Below are positions 25,740 to 37,077 of a stretch of 64,000 nucleotides of DNA, piece after piece. Origin of the DNA: Fragum whitleyi (Eukaryota; Mollusca; Bivalvia; Cardiida; Cardiidae); the NCBI GenBank assembly GCA_948146395.1, contig OX411552.1, positions 3,347,501 to 3,411,500 of the forward strand, given 5' to 3'. The stretch's first letter is position 1; each line of letters begins with the position of its first letter. The notes under the pieces were generated by a model. That model saw only the letters and a program-made list of their open reading frames with translations. It had not been told where the DNA came from and did no database searches. Position numbers and translations under genes: made by a program.

Positions 25740-26156
25740 GACATAGAGGATATTGAATGAGTGGTCATTGAATACCGAATTAATTAAACAAGACATCTTT
25801 AAACAGATAAAAACGAGGCTGTGCCGAGTTTTTATCCGCTTTTGATAACGAATTTGATAAATTCAGTATTTTATTAATAACACAAATTTGATATTCTATT
25901 CATAATATGACTTGAATTTTTGTGATAAAACGATAGAATCAAGATACTTATTGATTCAAGTTATTCCGTCGTGAACGCCGTTTGCGAGATGACGTCAACA
26001 ACTCCATATGGCGTAATTTTCAAAATGAAAATTAAACGTTGCCAACCGTTCTCAGCTCATTTGCATAGTTATTCCACTAGTGTAATAACACTCGTGTAAT
26101 ATCAAAAATATTCAAGGGGTTATTCCACTCCCGCGACGAGGGTCATATTATCAAAG
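25740..26156 (-). repeat. 'GACGTC' dispersed repeat, reverse copy
   Basis: Reverse-complement equivalent of 60838-61255. It contains GAATGAGTGGTCATTGAATAC, AAAAACGAGGCTGTGCCGAG, GATGACGTCA and CCACTAGTGTAATAACACTCG, and ends GAGGGTCATATTATCAAAGG. Confidence 0.8.
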
Positions 26157-26205
26157 GAAATCTGATGCTTTTCGTTAAAGAAGGTAAGGGTTGATATATG
26201 TAAAC
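26083..26205. repeat. Left copy of a direct duplication flanking the 155-bp array
   Basis: CCACTAGTGTAATAACAC through CGTTAAAGAAGGTAAGGGTTGAT is repeated, diverged, at 27952-28080 on the other side of the pearl-like element. Confidence 0.75.
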
Positions 26206-27923
26206 AAGAGGCCCAAGAGGGCCTGTATCGCTCCACTGGATTAAAAATCTCAAGATTTGAAAGAGAGATATTGAAAATAGATGGTAATGAAAGTGAACAG
26301 CATTCAAAAGGAATTCTGACTTTTTCTAAGTTGGAACTAACTTATGCAGAAATGAACTTATTTAACTAATATGTAGAATTACAAGGAAGAAAACTATATA
26401 GATATCACTTTGAAACAAGAGTACCAGAATGGCCATAAACCGCTGACCTGAATTTTATTGATCCAATGGATCTCATCCAATCCAAATTTCTTGAACAATT
26501 TTAGAAGAGGGTCACCCAAGGAACATTCTGGTAAAGTTTCATTGAAATAAGCCTAATGGTTCAGGAGGAGATGTCATTCAAAGATTTCGGGGGTCAAAAT
26601 AAGCCCCGCCCCGCCACGCCCATATTTGGGGGTCAATCCAAATTTCTTGAACAACTTGAGAAGAGGGTCACAAAAAGAACTTTCTGGTAATGTTTCATTG
26701 AAATCGGCTCAATGGTTCAGGAGGAGATGTCGTTCAAAGATTTTGGGGTCAAAATAAGCCCTGCCCTGCCACGCCCATATTTGGGGGTCAATCCAAATTA
26801 CTTGAACAACTTTAGAAGAGGGTCACCCAAGGAACATTCTGGTAAAGTTTCATTGAAATCGGCCCAATGGTTCAGGAGGAGATGTCGTTCAAAGATTTTG
26901 GGGTCAAAATAAGCCCCGCCCTGCCACGCCCATATTTGGGGGTCAATCCAAATTTCTTGAACAACTTTAGAAGAGGGTCACACAAGGAACAATCTGGTAA
27001 AGTTTCATTAAAATTGGCCAAAGGGTTCAGGAGGAAATGTCGTTCAAAGATTTCGGGGTCAAAATAAGCCCCGCCCTGCCACGCCCATATTTGGGGGTCA
27101 ATCCAAATTTCTTGAACAACTTTAGAAGAGGGTCACCCAAGGAACATTTTGGTAAAATTTCATTGAAATCGGCCCAATGGTTCTGTAGGAAATGATATTC
27201 AAAGATTTCAGGGTCAAAATAAGCCCCGCCCCGCCACGCCCATATTTGGGGGTCAATCCAAATTTCTTGAACAACTTTAGAAGAGGGTCACGCAAGGAAC
27301 ATTCTGGTAAAGTTTCATTAAAATTGGCCCAATGGTTCAGGAGGAGATGTCGTTCAAAGATTTCAGGGTCAAAATAAGCTCCGCCCTGCCACACCCATAT
27401 TTGGGGGTCAATCCAAATTTCTAGAACAACTTGAGAAGAGGGTCACCCAAGGAACATTCTGGTAAAGTTTCATTGAAATTGTCTCAATGGTTCAGGAGGA
27501 GATGTCGTTCAAAGATTTTGGGGTCAAAATATGCCCCGCCCTGCCACGCCCATATTTTGGGGTCAATCCGAATTTCTTGAACAACTTTAGAAGAGGGTCT
27601 CCCAAGGAACATTCTGGTAAAGTTTCATTGAAATCGGCTCAATGGTTCAGGAGGAGATGTCATTCAAAGATTTTGGGGTCAAAATATGCCCCGCCCTGCC
27701 ACGCCCATATTTGGGGGTCAATCCAAATTTCTTGAACAACTTTAGAAGAGGGTCACCCAAGGAACATTCTGACCAAGTTTCATCAAAATCCACCCATTGG
27801 TTCAGGAGGAGATGATTTTTAAAGAAAAGTTTACGCACGCACGCACGGACGCACGGACGGACGCACGACGGACACCTCGCCATGACAATAGCTCGCTGGC
27901 CTTCGGCCAGTGGAGCTAAAAAT
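26203..27923 (+). mobile_element. Pearl-like element with a nine-copy 155-bp tandem core
   Basis: The 5' end is AACAAGAGGCCCAAGAGGGCC followed by GCTCCACTGG (26230-26239). The 3' end has GGCCTTCGGCCAGTGGAGC (CCAGTGGAGC at 27907-27916) then an A-run, giving a 10-bp subterminal inverted repeat. Between them lies a tandem array. The layout matches the bivalve 'pearl' elements, which are thought to be non-autonomous and Helitron-related. Small open frames repeated in the array are by-products of the unit. Confidence 0.85.
26481..27831 (+). repeat. Tandem array, 155-bp unit, about 8.7 copies
   Basis: The phrase TCCAAATTTCTTGAACAA begins at 26481, 26637, 26792, 26947, 27102, 27257, 27412, 27567 and 27722, a constant 155 bp (one step 156). 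Units also share GAAGAGGGTCACCCAAGGAAC, ATGGTTCAGGAGGAGATG and GCCACGCCCATATTTGG. The last unit is truncated and runs into GCACGGACGGACG-type sequence. Units are very similar, so homogenisation is recent. 155 is not divisible by three, so there is no coding repeat. Confidence 0.95.
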
Positions 27924-27951
27924 CAATATACATGTACGGAACGAATTTTTT

Positions 27952-28080
27952 TCCACTAGTGTAATAACACCATTTAATATTATAAATATTCAACGGGGTT
28001 ATTTCACTCCCGTGAAGTAGGCCATATTATCAAAGGAAGGCTGTGATGGTTATTCGTTAAAGAAGGCTAGGGTTGATGCA
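27952..28080. repeat. Right copy of the direct duplication flanking the 155-bp array
   Basis: CCACTAGTGTAATAACACC through CGTTAAAGAAGGCTAGGGTTGATGC matches 26083-26205 in the same orientation. Confidence 0.75.
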
Positions 28081-28288
28081 TGAAGAAAACCCGTCTACAT
28101 CTATGGGATGAAATAAGCCAACTTGTAGAAGAAAACGTTTTGCTTTTATTTTTTTTGCATCCATTTTTTCCTTAATATCAAAGAAGCCCGACACAATGTC
28201 TTTTCTCAAACTAGTTCAAACACAATTAAGAGGTGGAGAAACATTTGATTTCACGGAGGTTTGAAAATAAATACCCTTTTCCATACTC

Positions 28289-28330
28289 AGGCATGAATCC
28301 GCTTCGCTAATGAAGCGGATTCATGCATGA
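28289..28330. repeat. Hairpin CATGAATCCGCTTC
   Basis: GCATGAATCCGCTTCG is mirrored by TGAAGCGGATTCATGC with a tiny loop. Confidence 0.85.
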
Positions 28331-28410
28331 GTGTTATTAGGTTTTTAGTGTCATGTCCACATGGAACAAAAAATCTCTATATCTTATCTTATAATTTATA
28401 ATCAAGGAAA

Positions 28411-29420
28411 CAAACTCGAGCTGTCAGAGAACAGCAAAGCTCGACTATTCCATGTGCAGGATAGTAACAGCAAATTAATATCGACATGGGAAAATTCCAT
28501 TAAATGAAAGTCAAAAGAAAAGAATCTTTGTCTAGATGCTGATATTATGGTAAGAGAAGCATGTACAAAGTTTCCAAGCATTTCCTTAAGTAGAAATAGA
28601 ATTACAACTGATATACAACATTTGCACGTAAAAATTAACCAGGAATTTCTTAGTCCGAAAAGGGTTAAAATTCCACTAAATACAATTTCAGAGTATTGAA
28701 TTTTTGAGTCTAGATGCTGATATTATGGTCGCAGAAGCATATGCAAAATTTCCAAGCAATAGCTTAAGTAGAAATAGAGATATAACTTTTATACAACATT
28801 TGCACGTAAAACTTTAACCAGGAATTTCTTAGTCCGAAAAGGGTTAAAATTCCACTAAATCCAATATCAGAGTAATTAATCTTTGTCTAGAGGCTGGTAT
28901 TATGGTCACAGAAACATGTGCTAGGTTTCCAAGCATAAGCTTAAGAAGAAAAAAGAGATATAATTGATATACAACATTTGCACGTAAAATCTTAACCAGG
29001 AATTTCTTTGTCCAAAAAGGGTTAAAATTCCACCAAAATCAATATCAGAGTAAATAATCTTTGTCTTGAGGCTGGTATAATGGTCACAGAAAAATGTGTG
29101 AAGTTTCCAAGCAATAGCTTAAGTAGAAATATAGATATAACTGATTTACAACATTTGCAAATAAAACTTTAACCAGGAATTTCTTAGACCGAAAGGGGTT
29201 AAAATTCCACTAAATTCAATATTAGAGTAATGAATCTTTGTCTAGAGGCTGTTATTATAGTCACAGAAACATATGCAAAGTTTCAAAGCGATAGCTTACG
29301 TAGAAACTGAGATTTTAAACTCTTGCACGTAAAACTTAACCGAAGCATTACGCCGACGCCAACGCCGACGCCCGGGTGACCGGAATAGCCCCCCTATTCT
29401 ACGAATAGTCGAGCAAAAAC
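28411..29420 (+). mobile_element. Pearl-like element with a 178-bp tandem core
   Basis: GCTCGACTATTC (28439-28450) near the 5' end is the exact inverse of GAATAGTCGAGC (29403-29414) near the 3' end, followed by an A-run. About 4.6 units start at 28531, 28709, 28886, 29064 and 29241 (TCTAGATGCTGATATTATGG and variants), each also containing TTGCACGTAAAA and AACCAGGAATTTCTTAG. The plan is the same as the 26203 element, but the sequence is unrelated. It ends in GACGCC-rich DNA before the 3' hairpin. Confidence 0.85.
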
Positions 29421-30963
29421 GTTAAGTTTTATCTACAAAGACATTTAAAATTGTAACGGGACTGCCGCGGAAGAAAAATGGCGGCATAAAAAAGGTTTTT
29501 ATTTAGTAATGCAACCAATTTTTGAGCCGATCAGAATTCACCAATATTGATGTACACAATTAGACTTTTTTTCTATCGAAGAACTTTGGGAATGACGAGG
29601 AAGATTGAATTGTTGTTTTGCTACATGTATCAAAACTTTTTAACTCCATTTCCAACTGGATGTACGTATGCTTAAGTTATGAGGTTTTGATAGTCGAGCA
29701 ACGGTTTTCCGTCGTGTTTTCTCCTTTCAAACCAATTTGATCAATTTTAGACCAATATTTGCATGCCGCCTTATCTAAAAATATAAGTTACGTTTTGTAG
29801 ACTAGGGGACACAACTGCGTAACAGAAATGGGATTCCGTACAATGCCCAGTTATCTTTCATAACGGAATATGAATAGAATGGAGTTTAACTATGGTAGTC
29901 AGGCAGTCAGTGCCACCACATCTTTCCGACCATTCAGCTGCTCATCCCACTTAGGTTTACAATTATCTTCCCACGAGTCAGAAAGAAATGTTGGGAAGCA
30001 TACCAACAGTCGCCACGATCGGGAATCTTACCCGAACCTCGTGATTTGGAATCCAATATGGGAGATTTTTGATTCTTTTTATTGATTTAACACTTTCCTA
30101 TTTTACAAAATCTTGGACCTGTCCAAATTCAAAGGTTTTGCAGACGAAAATTTAAAGTGGATTTAATTTGAAAAAAATAACCATTTAGTAGGGTTGAAAA
30201 CAGTGTGGAAAAGAAGAAATTGCTTGTCAGAAGCAATTTCTTCTTTTTTCACAATGTTTTCTCAATCTTAAAATCACAGGCACGTAATAAGCAGGGATTA
30301 AACAGCAAAGGGTTAATGCAATATTTACAGTTATAATCATGGCGGGGAATCACGTGACACACTTTTTCGATTTTTTCAATAATTCTGTAAATACTTGACT
30401 GATTTGAGAAAAAAAATTGAAGAAGAGAAGACGGAAAAACGCCAGGAAATAGCTGGATTTGGAGAATGTTAAAAAATCTTCGGATAAAAGAGTTATTGAT
30501 GACCAAGTGAGTTTTTACTTGGTCGTCAATAATTACTTTATCAGCAGTTTTTTTTTAAAATACCACACCTATTCAGTGAATTCCTAATATCTTTCCACCT
30601 TCCCTGGTCCAAACCGAATTTATGTTGGTAACATATTGACGAAATTATTGGCGATTTTCTGAAATTGTTGTGTTACATGATTCATATCCATGATAATGCG
30701 GAACATGGACCCCTAGCCATGAACACCTCGTATTTGTCATACATTAACCTACAGAACCCCGCTCGAAGCGTGTGGATATGGTAAGGAATACAGCATGTAA
30801 AAACACCCTGTGTTCAAAATGAAATTGTTTCCTGCTTTGCTTGTGTTCAAACCTTGCAAAGCGGTGTTCAAATTTTAAATGTTTGGATACGTGTTGCACC
30901 GATAACATAGGGTAAGTTCTTAAACAAAAAATTACATTATCACAAATTTACGAATTATCAAAT
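29421..30963. other. Non-coding, 3' flank of the minus-strand gene
   Basis: No separate gene is supported. As the minus-strand 3' flank it should contain the 3' UTR, but I see no clear AATAAA on the minus strand close to the stop. Two small hairpins lie at about 30197-30250 (GAAGAAATTGCTT / AAGCAATTTCTTC) and 30490-30535 (TTGATGACCAAGT / ACTTGGTCGTCAA). Confidence 0.45.
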
Positions 30964-31090
30964 TTAATTTGCAACATAGTTCGGTGGATAATTGATCTGT
31001 ATACCAGCTGGGCACGATGGTGTGGGGCAACACTTGCCGGCGGCTGGCTGCTCTAGGTGACATTGGGGTGCAAGGTTCCAGGTGGCGCAT
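30964..31090 (-). CDS. Exon 19 (last): C-terminal half of VWC domain 2, with stop
   Basis: Enters in phase 2 after an AG at 31091-31092. It carries the second-half VWC signature: C near the start, then PQCHLE, then GKCCPTPSC (the C..CC..C cluster), then a short polar tail ending NYVAN and TAA at 30964-30966. Cysteine pattern and entry phase match exon 2 of VWC1. Ending a few residues after the VWC cluster suggests no membrane anchor. Confidence 0.88.
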
Positions 31091-31281
31091 CTGTAAATAC
31101 ACGATATGAAATTGTAGATAACTTGCTTTAACAGACCGCTATGTTATGTATCATTATCATGTAGCCTTTGATTAAAGTTCAATAAAATAAAGAAAAAAAG
31201 AAACAACAGAAAACAACAACAGCCGAAATGTGCTTTTGCAATGCAATAAACTAACTCTTTTACAAAAAATGTATTATTCAC

Positions 31282-31543
31282 GTGACACGTTACGCGAAAA
31301 GGGGCCATTTGGAAAGCGCGTAAAGTGTCGACAATTGTCAGACTGCGCGGATTGAGCAGACTGACTAGGGTCGAAACCCTTTGCACATTGCTAATTTTCT
31401 GTATCTAGAATGATAAATCTTTCCTCCTGTGAAATAATTCTTTGAAAAGCGACCTTCGCTTGACCTGTTCTAGAACCAATCCCTTTATCAAATATTTATT
31501 TTACGGAGTTCCCATATGGTCCCTTTTCTTATGACGGATCACA
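31282..31543. mobile_element. MITE family GTGACCCGTCACGCG, copy in intron 18
   Basis: Inverted ends GTGACACGTTACGCGAAAA / CTTATGACGGATCAC. The interior includes AGACTGCGCGGATTGAGCAGACTG and ATTTATTTTACGGAGTTCC. Other copies lie at 36587, 42886, 53762 and 59576. Confidence 0.82.
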
Positions 31544-32243
31544 TACATATTATATCCTAGAATATACATTACAAAAATGAGATTTTGACGGAAAAAATAT
31601 TTCTGTTGGAATCGCCCGTCTTGGACTATTATAATGTGTACCGACAACAAAGGCTTTTATAGAGAAAATGCTGTAGAAAAATACCATATGTTGTTGGTAG
31701 TTTTCAGAGAATAAAATTAATTGGTAGCCGAACAGAAATGTCTTAATACATATTTTTAAGCAACAGGTACTATGGTTTTTGACATAAATTCGAAACATAG
31801 TGACGGGAAGGTTTTTGCAGAAATACTAGAATTTGTTTCTTCCGGAGAAGAAGAAAAAAAAAAACACTCACAAGAAATATTATTTGAAATATTAGGATGA
31901 ATGATTCAGTGAGAAATGATAAATTCACAAGAAGGATGCAAAGGCAATACAAATGTATTATGATTTATTATTTTAATAATTTTCATAAACTTTTTTGAAG
32001 GACTGACAATGTCAAAATCTCGAGAGTGTTGACTCAATTCTAATATATATTAAGAAATTTTATCTTTTGTTTCATTTACTCAGAAATTATTATTTTATCC
32101 TTTATATTGATCGTCCATTTTTATTTAACAATGTAAAACGCAAATGAATACATGCCAATTTTAAAATAGGCATTTAAACAAATATACTAGTTTCAGTTTC
32201 AAAACAAGTTAATACTTATTCTGAAGCGTCCTAAGTTTTCAAT

Positions 32244-32409
32244 TTAAGGTAGTGGAACCGTAATAGTTCCGCAACATTTCGGAACTAATGACCTCTCACA
32301 ATGGTGACTGAGGTTTCCTAATGAATATCATTAGGAAACCTTGGTTAACACTGTTAAAAGTTCATTACTTCCCAGACGTTGCTAAACTGTTACGGGCCCA
32401 CTACCTTAA
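32244..32409. mobile_element. TTAA-flanked foldback MITE, copy D (intron 18)
   Basis: TTAA at 32244-32247 and 32406-32409. The ends are AAGGTAGTGGAACCGTAATAG / GTTACGGGCCCACTACCTT, and the centre is GAGGTTTCCTAATGA..TCATTAGGAAACC. It sits 39 bp beyond the donor of exon 18. Confidence 0.88.
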
Positions 32410-32448
32410 TCAACAAAATGTTCTCACTCTGAGCTTGGCATAACTTAC

Positions 32449-32560
32449 AAGGATGTACATTGGTATTGTCCCTTTGAAGCATCAACACAGGTACACTGGA
32501 ATTTACAACCATCACGCCAGGTCTGGCCTTGTTGGTACACTTGTCCGTTGTGAGCACAGC
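32449..32560 (-). CDS. Exon 18: N-terminal half of VWC domain 2
   Basis: 112 nt, phase 1 in, phase 2 out, donor GTAAGT. Encodes GCAHNGQVYQQGQTWRDGC, the classic VWC opening (C-x-Y-x-G-x-W-x-D-G-C), followed by a C-x-C pair and a further C. Length, phases and most residues agree with exon 1, so the two VWC domains are paralogous. It joins exon 19 to complete the domain. Confidence 0.93.
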
Positions 32561-32862
32561 CTGAATCATCAGAATATGAGATTATAATCAGGGCTACAGA
32601 GAAAGAATATAATTTTTATGCTTCAATAATTATTCATCTTTACTAAATAAAAATTCAAGCCGTTACAGACTGCTTTGCTCCCTTAATTTTTTTCATAAAT
32701 TAAGTATGGCAGAAACTAAGAGTTGGAATTACATGTTCGACATTTTGTGTAAGAAGATAGAAATACACATAAGAAATATATAAAATCTATCATTTACCAA
32801 TCAGAATGAACGGGATACAGAAATTTATTGGCACAAGCATCGTATACATGGATAAAGAAGTA

Positions 32863-33286
32863 TACAGTTAACAACATCATGAAATTGACAAGGTGAATTA
32901 TTTTGAAATGATTTTGGAATGAAATTGAATGAGTGCTTGGAGCGAGTTTTGAGTGAGTTTAATGAGAGGTAATCCTATATCGCAAATTTTGTTCATGATG
33001 AACAAAATTAGCGATAATGATTGCCTTCCTTTAATAAAAATGCATGCAAGTTCTATACATAGTTTTCTATTTCCGCTAAAAATTTTAATTATGTCAGTGA
33101 AATCGCGAATGTTCTCTATCAAAATTTATTTTGTATGACGTTGTTGATTGTATATTTTTCAATAGGTTTGATCGTTTTTGAATGGTTTGAGTGAGCGTTT
33201 GGAATGAATAAATGGATCGCTGAGTGAGCGATTTAGAATGGTTTTGATTGAGGCGAATGTCAATTTTACGGTGTAATTAACTGTAT
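32863..33286. mobile_element. MITE family CAGTTAACAACATC, copy in intron 17
   Basis: Left end TACAGTTAACAACATCATGA, right end TTACGGTGTAATTAACTGTA. Internal inverted tracts include GAGTGCTTGGAGCGAGTTTT / GAGTGAGCGTTTGGAATG and a central AATTTTGTTCATGATGAACAAAATT palindrome. About 424 bp, non-coding. Confidence 0.85.
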
Positions 33287-33880
33287 AACGTACAATTCAA
33301 AAGAAATGGTAAATGCTTAACTTTTAAGTTGGAAATAATTTTCCTTGGATTTTTCTGGACTGACGAGCTTGGCACTCTTGTCACAAGTTTAACACATGAT
33401 TAATATGAAGGCTGTATCGCTTGTCATTGAAAGGTAATGGCCAATGTTTTTTTTTTAATTTTCTACAAATTTTACATTGGGAAACGATATTGACCTTGAC
33501 TAATAACCTTGTACATGTACTTAGTACCAACAGAAAGTCATTGTCACAACCAATACACATGTGAAGTATGAAGACAAGACAAAGCTTGTGACCAATTTTA
33601 GTTTTTGAAGGACACACAGAGGGCTAATGTTAAGCTAAAAAACCTCAATGTCACAAATAAAAAAGTCCGTGTATATCGTTTACGGAGTGTTAAGATGCTA
33701 ACGTTAGTATTTGGATCCGGAAGAAGATGAATGGCATTGTGTCCTTCGCCAACGCATACAAAAAAGTAATTGACAAGAGATAACCCCTAAATACATTTTG
33801 TGTTTTGGAAGAGAATTTCTTGAAAGAATTTTTTGTTTGTGTTACCCCCATCCCTAAATTGTATTATCAAGCTTTGTTAC

Positions 33881-34024
33881 CACTTGAATGTCCCGTTATT
33901 TGATTCCCTTGGCTAATAAAACCACCGTGAGTTCCATACGGGTTGTTGAAGGATGATCCTCCTGTACTTCCGGTCATGGTACCCGTTCCTCCAGTCATGG
34001 TTCCACTTCCTCCACTTGAACTTC
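33881..34024 (-). CDS. Exon 17: Gly/Ser/Thr linker before VWC2
   Basis: 144 nt, symmetric phase 1, donor GTAACA. It starts GSSSGGSGTMTGGTGTMTG, so only two MTG units remain, then continues into a non-repetitive stretch with NNPYGTHGG and ends HSSG. No cysteine. It acts as a flexible spacer between ShKT7 and VWC2. Confidence 0.88.
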
Positions 34025-34817
34025 CTGTAAAGTGAGTTTCGTTTTCCATTTATTATCTTATTCACGGAACACCGATGACAATAAATAAGTTTGGCAGGTC
34101 AATCGAAGCATAATTCATGTGGAACACAAACATAATGTTAAGCTTAGACTTTTAGACTAACAAATCATAGTGAATTTATTTATCCCAAAGACTAAGATAA
34201 TTTCATCCTAGCCCAGTTTTATAGACGATAACGATTTGATAAATTTTGAGCGGAAGTTAATTTCCGTCAAACATGATTGTTGTTTCAATTGGCTTGGCAT
34301 TTTTTTTACACGAGACGTTTCGATCTAAGTAAGTATTCGAGTACGATATTTTACTTAAGCAACCAGATTTCTAAAAAAAACATACCTTTTGACACAAACA
34401 CGAAAACTCGAACATTTAACCTATCTTAACACTACCTTATAATTAAATATTGAAATTTACTATTCACCGTATATACTCTAATAAAAGAGACCTCCCTAAT
34501 AGTAGCACCCCTACATTCTTTAATAAGAAAACCCACTTCAAATGCCTAGCTTTTAGGAACTTTTTGAGACTTCTGCTCTAATTTAAGATGAATTTCACCT
34601 AAACAATCATTAGAGGAAATTCGCCTGAAATTAAAGGGAAAATTACATAAAGACATATCTCTCTTTTTTTTAATCAGAAAATGCACACTAAACAAAAGCT
34701 CCCTGACCATGTTATGTAAAGCTCCTGAGAGCGTTTAAAAGGATAAATACGGTAATAAGAATATAATTTGGTTCCCAAAATAGTACAGGGGAAACAACTC
34801 TGAAAGTGATGTCTTAC

Positions 34818-34928
34818 CACATAAATGACAGAAGCCTGCGCAGTTACTCTTCACCCATTGTGAGTATTCTGGTTTGGAACAAACCGTGTTTCCATAATCT
34901 TTACAGTTGTTCAATGTGTCCGTGCATG
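34818..34928 (-). CDS. Exon 16: ShKT domain 7
   Basis: 111 nt, symmetric phase 1, donor GTAAGA. A six-cysteine ShKT with spacing C-6-C-7-C-12-C-3-C-2-C. It begins CTDTLNNCKDYGNTVC, has the conserved aromatic/Trp pair (EYSQWV) and ends NCAGFCHLC. The aspartate after the first cysteine and the terminal CxxxCxxC are family hallmarks. One exon equals one domain. Confidence 0.94.
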
Positions 34929-35794
34929 CTACAATAGGTAGGAAAAGGTAAATAATTGCTGTAATGTACAGTAAAGTGAAAGCATCGCCTTAAAAATGTT
35001 AGCAAAGTCGGACATTGGTTGGACTTATCTTGAGTTCACAGCATGATTTTGTCGGTGTATGAAAAGCAAAGCAATAAGGAATGCTTTTAACTTTCAAATT
35101 CCCAAAAAAGAATAGCTGTAAAGCAAAAACGTGTCCCGCATAAAGCGCTTTTAAGCTTAATATGTTGACGATTTTAAAGAAGGCAATACTCGTAATAGAA
35201 ATAATGACATTGCCTATAGTGTTTGTCATAATGGAGTCGCAATTTGTTTGGCCATCTTAGGAATTATCTACACAAGTCATAAGTAATTGAATCGGAAGCT
35301 TCTTCTCGACGAGATCTCGTTGTTAACTTGTAATTTTTAATCATAATAAAATCATTAAAGAAGCATGTAAGTATCAAGTCAATTTTTCCTTTCAACCAAG
35401 CAATTTGAATTTTCACTAAAACAGAGGTCGTACATCAGCGAATACAAAATTAAGCTTTCATAATAAACGATCTCAAAAAACTTTCCAGGATTCACAAAGC
35501 ACGAGAATTTTTATGTACGTTCGAAAATGCAACATACCATTTTTGACAAATTGCGCTAATACTCCTTTTTCGAACGAGACCAACTTCAGGCTGTTTGCCT
35601 ATTCCTATTTCAGTCCACCCACGAAAACTAAGTCAATGGCAACAGAGCCATTTTGAATACTTGACAGATTTAAAGAAAATGTTTAAGGATAAATCAGTTT
35701 ACATGTAAAATCTAGGTTTTACCCGAAGAATTTTCCCCTTTCTTTTATGGTACATGAAGGGTGGCAGTTAAATTAGGCCAAGTAGTATCTAGGA

Positions 35795-36185
35795 ATTCAA
35801 AGTGAAAAATGCCACGCCCTGCCGAGCCCATATTTATCAGTCATTCAAAACTTCGTGATCAATTTGTGAAAAGGCTCACCCTAGGAAAATTCTGGGAAAG
35901 TTTCATTAAAATTGGTCGAGCGCTTTCAGGATATGTCGTTCAAAGATTTCAGAGTGAAAAAAGCCATGCCCATTTTTGTGGGCTTATCAGAATTTTGTAA
36001 AAAAAATGCAACACCCTCCGACGCCGATACTAATTGTACAATCCCGAACATTTTTAGTGGGTGGTCTAAGAAACATTGTGGCAAACTTCAATGAAAGCAT
36101 TGTGGTTTAGGGGATATCTTTTATAGAATTAAAAGTGAAAAAATACCACGCCCTATCATAACCATATTTGACGGCGCTCTTGCAA
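35795..36185 (+). repeat. Diverged units related to the 155-bp pearl-like core (intron 15)
   Basis: Two to three decayed units containing GCCACGCCCTGCCGAGCCCATA, GGGAAAGTTTCATTAAAATTGG and TCGTTCAAAGATTTCAGAGTG, comparable to the array at 26481. The element ends are not recognisable. Confidence 0.65.
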
Positions 36186-36586
36186 AATGTGGAGTCAAAA
36201 AAAGTCAGAAATATGAAACAATAATTCAATTCAAATCTTTGATATATGTGCATCTGTTTGAAACTTGCCTGGATTTTTTTTCTTTATTATGATTTTTAAT
36301 TATCATTCTCTAGTCTCCATAAAGGCTCTTTCGGTTTCTGAATTGTTTAAAACCCATTCGAATGATATTTTACAAGGCTTTTAGGGAAATAGCGTTATCA
36401 TCGAAAAATACACTAGCTACCAATGTAAACAGACTTTCAATCAGTTCGTCGCCACTTGAACATACAATAGACATGAACAGACGCTTTCCTTGGAAATTAT
36501 GTGGCTGAAGTAGGTAACACTGGAACGTTCGGTTTAAATCCCGATTTGATAGCTATTAAAAACCTAGTCATGTCTATTCTAATAAT

Positions 36587-36805
36587 TGTGACCTGTCACG
36601 CGAAAAGTAACAATCTGGAAACTTCGTAAAATAAATGTTTACAAAAGAGATTCGTTCTAGAACAGACCAACCAGTGTCCGTATTTCAAAAATTCTTTCAC
36701 TGGAAGGTAGATTGATCATTGAGAAAATAAGCAATCCGCGCAGTCTGACTAGGAACGACGCTTAACACACTACCAAGATGGTCTCTTTTCGCGTGACGGG
36801 TCACA
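36587..36805. mobile_element. MITE family GTGACCCGTCACGCG, copy in intron 15
   Basis: TGTGACCTGTCACGCGAAAA at the left is mirrored by TTTTCGCGTGACGGGTCACA at the right. Its right end is only 79 bp from the donor of exon 15. Confidence 0.87.
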
Positions 36806-36884
36806 TATTTCTCTATTTCCCGTTAGGGTAGGAATACCTTAATTGCACGTCTCGGTATTGATGTTGAAGATTGCAAAGCCTTAC

Positions 36885-37025
36885 TTGTATAAGATGTTCC
36901 ACCCGTCATAGATACGCCAGTTCCGCCTGTCATAGATCCGCCAGTTCCACCTGTCATTGTTCCGCCAGTTCCTCCTGTCATAGATCCACCAGTTCCACCT
37001 GTCATGGTTCCGCCAGAGATTGATG
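36885..37025 (-). CDS. Exon 15: MTGG linker with 8-residue period
   Basis: 141 nt, symmetric phase 1, donor GTAAGG. Encodes SSISGG followed by five MTGG-headed repeats of the form MTGGTGG[ST] (24-bp DNA period), ending TSYT. No cysteine, no charged residues. It links ShKT6 to ShKT7. Codons within the repeats are nearly identical, a sign of recent unit turnover. Confidence 0.92.
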
Positions 37026-37077
37026 CTAAATTGATGAAAGGGACAAACATTAACCAAATCCATTGCGTACCAATAAG

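Noticed and set aside
26712..27883. Repeated 60-90 codon frames with MVQEEMSFKDFGVK
   Set aside because: They arise from a 155-bp tandem unit that is not a multiple of three, with no conserved frame across the array.
26481..29335. CRISPR-like regular repeats
   Set aside because: Units are 155 and 178 bp with no short repeat/unique spacer alternation, and the DNA is eukaryotic.
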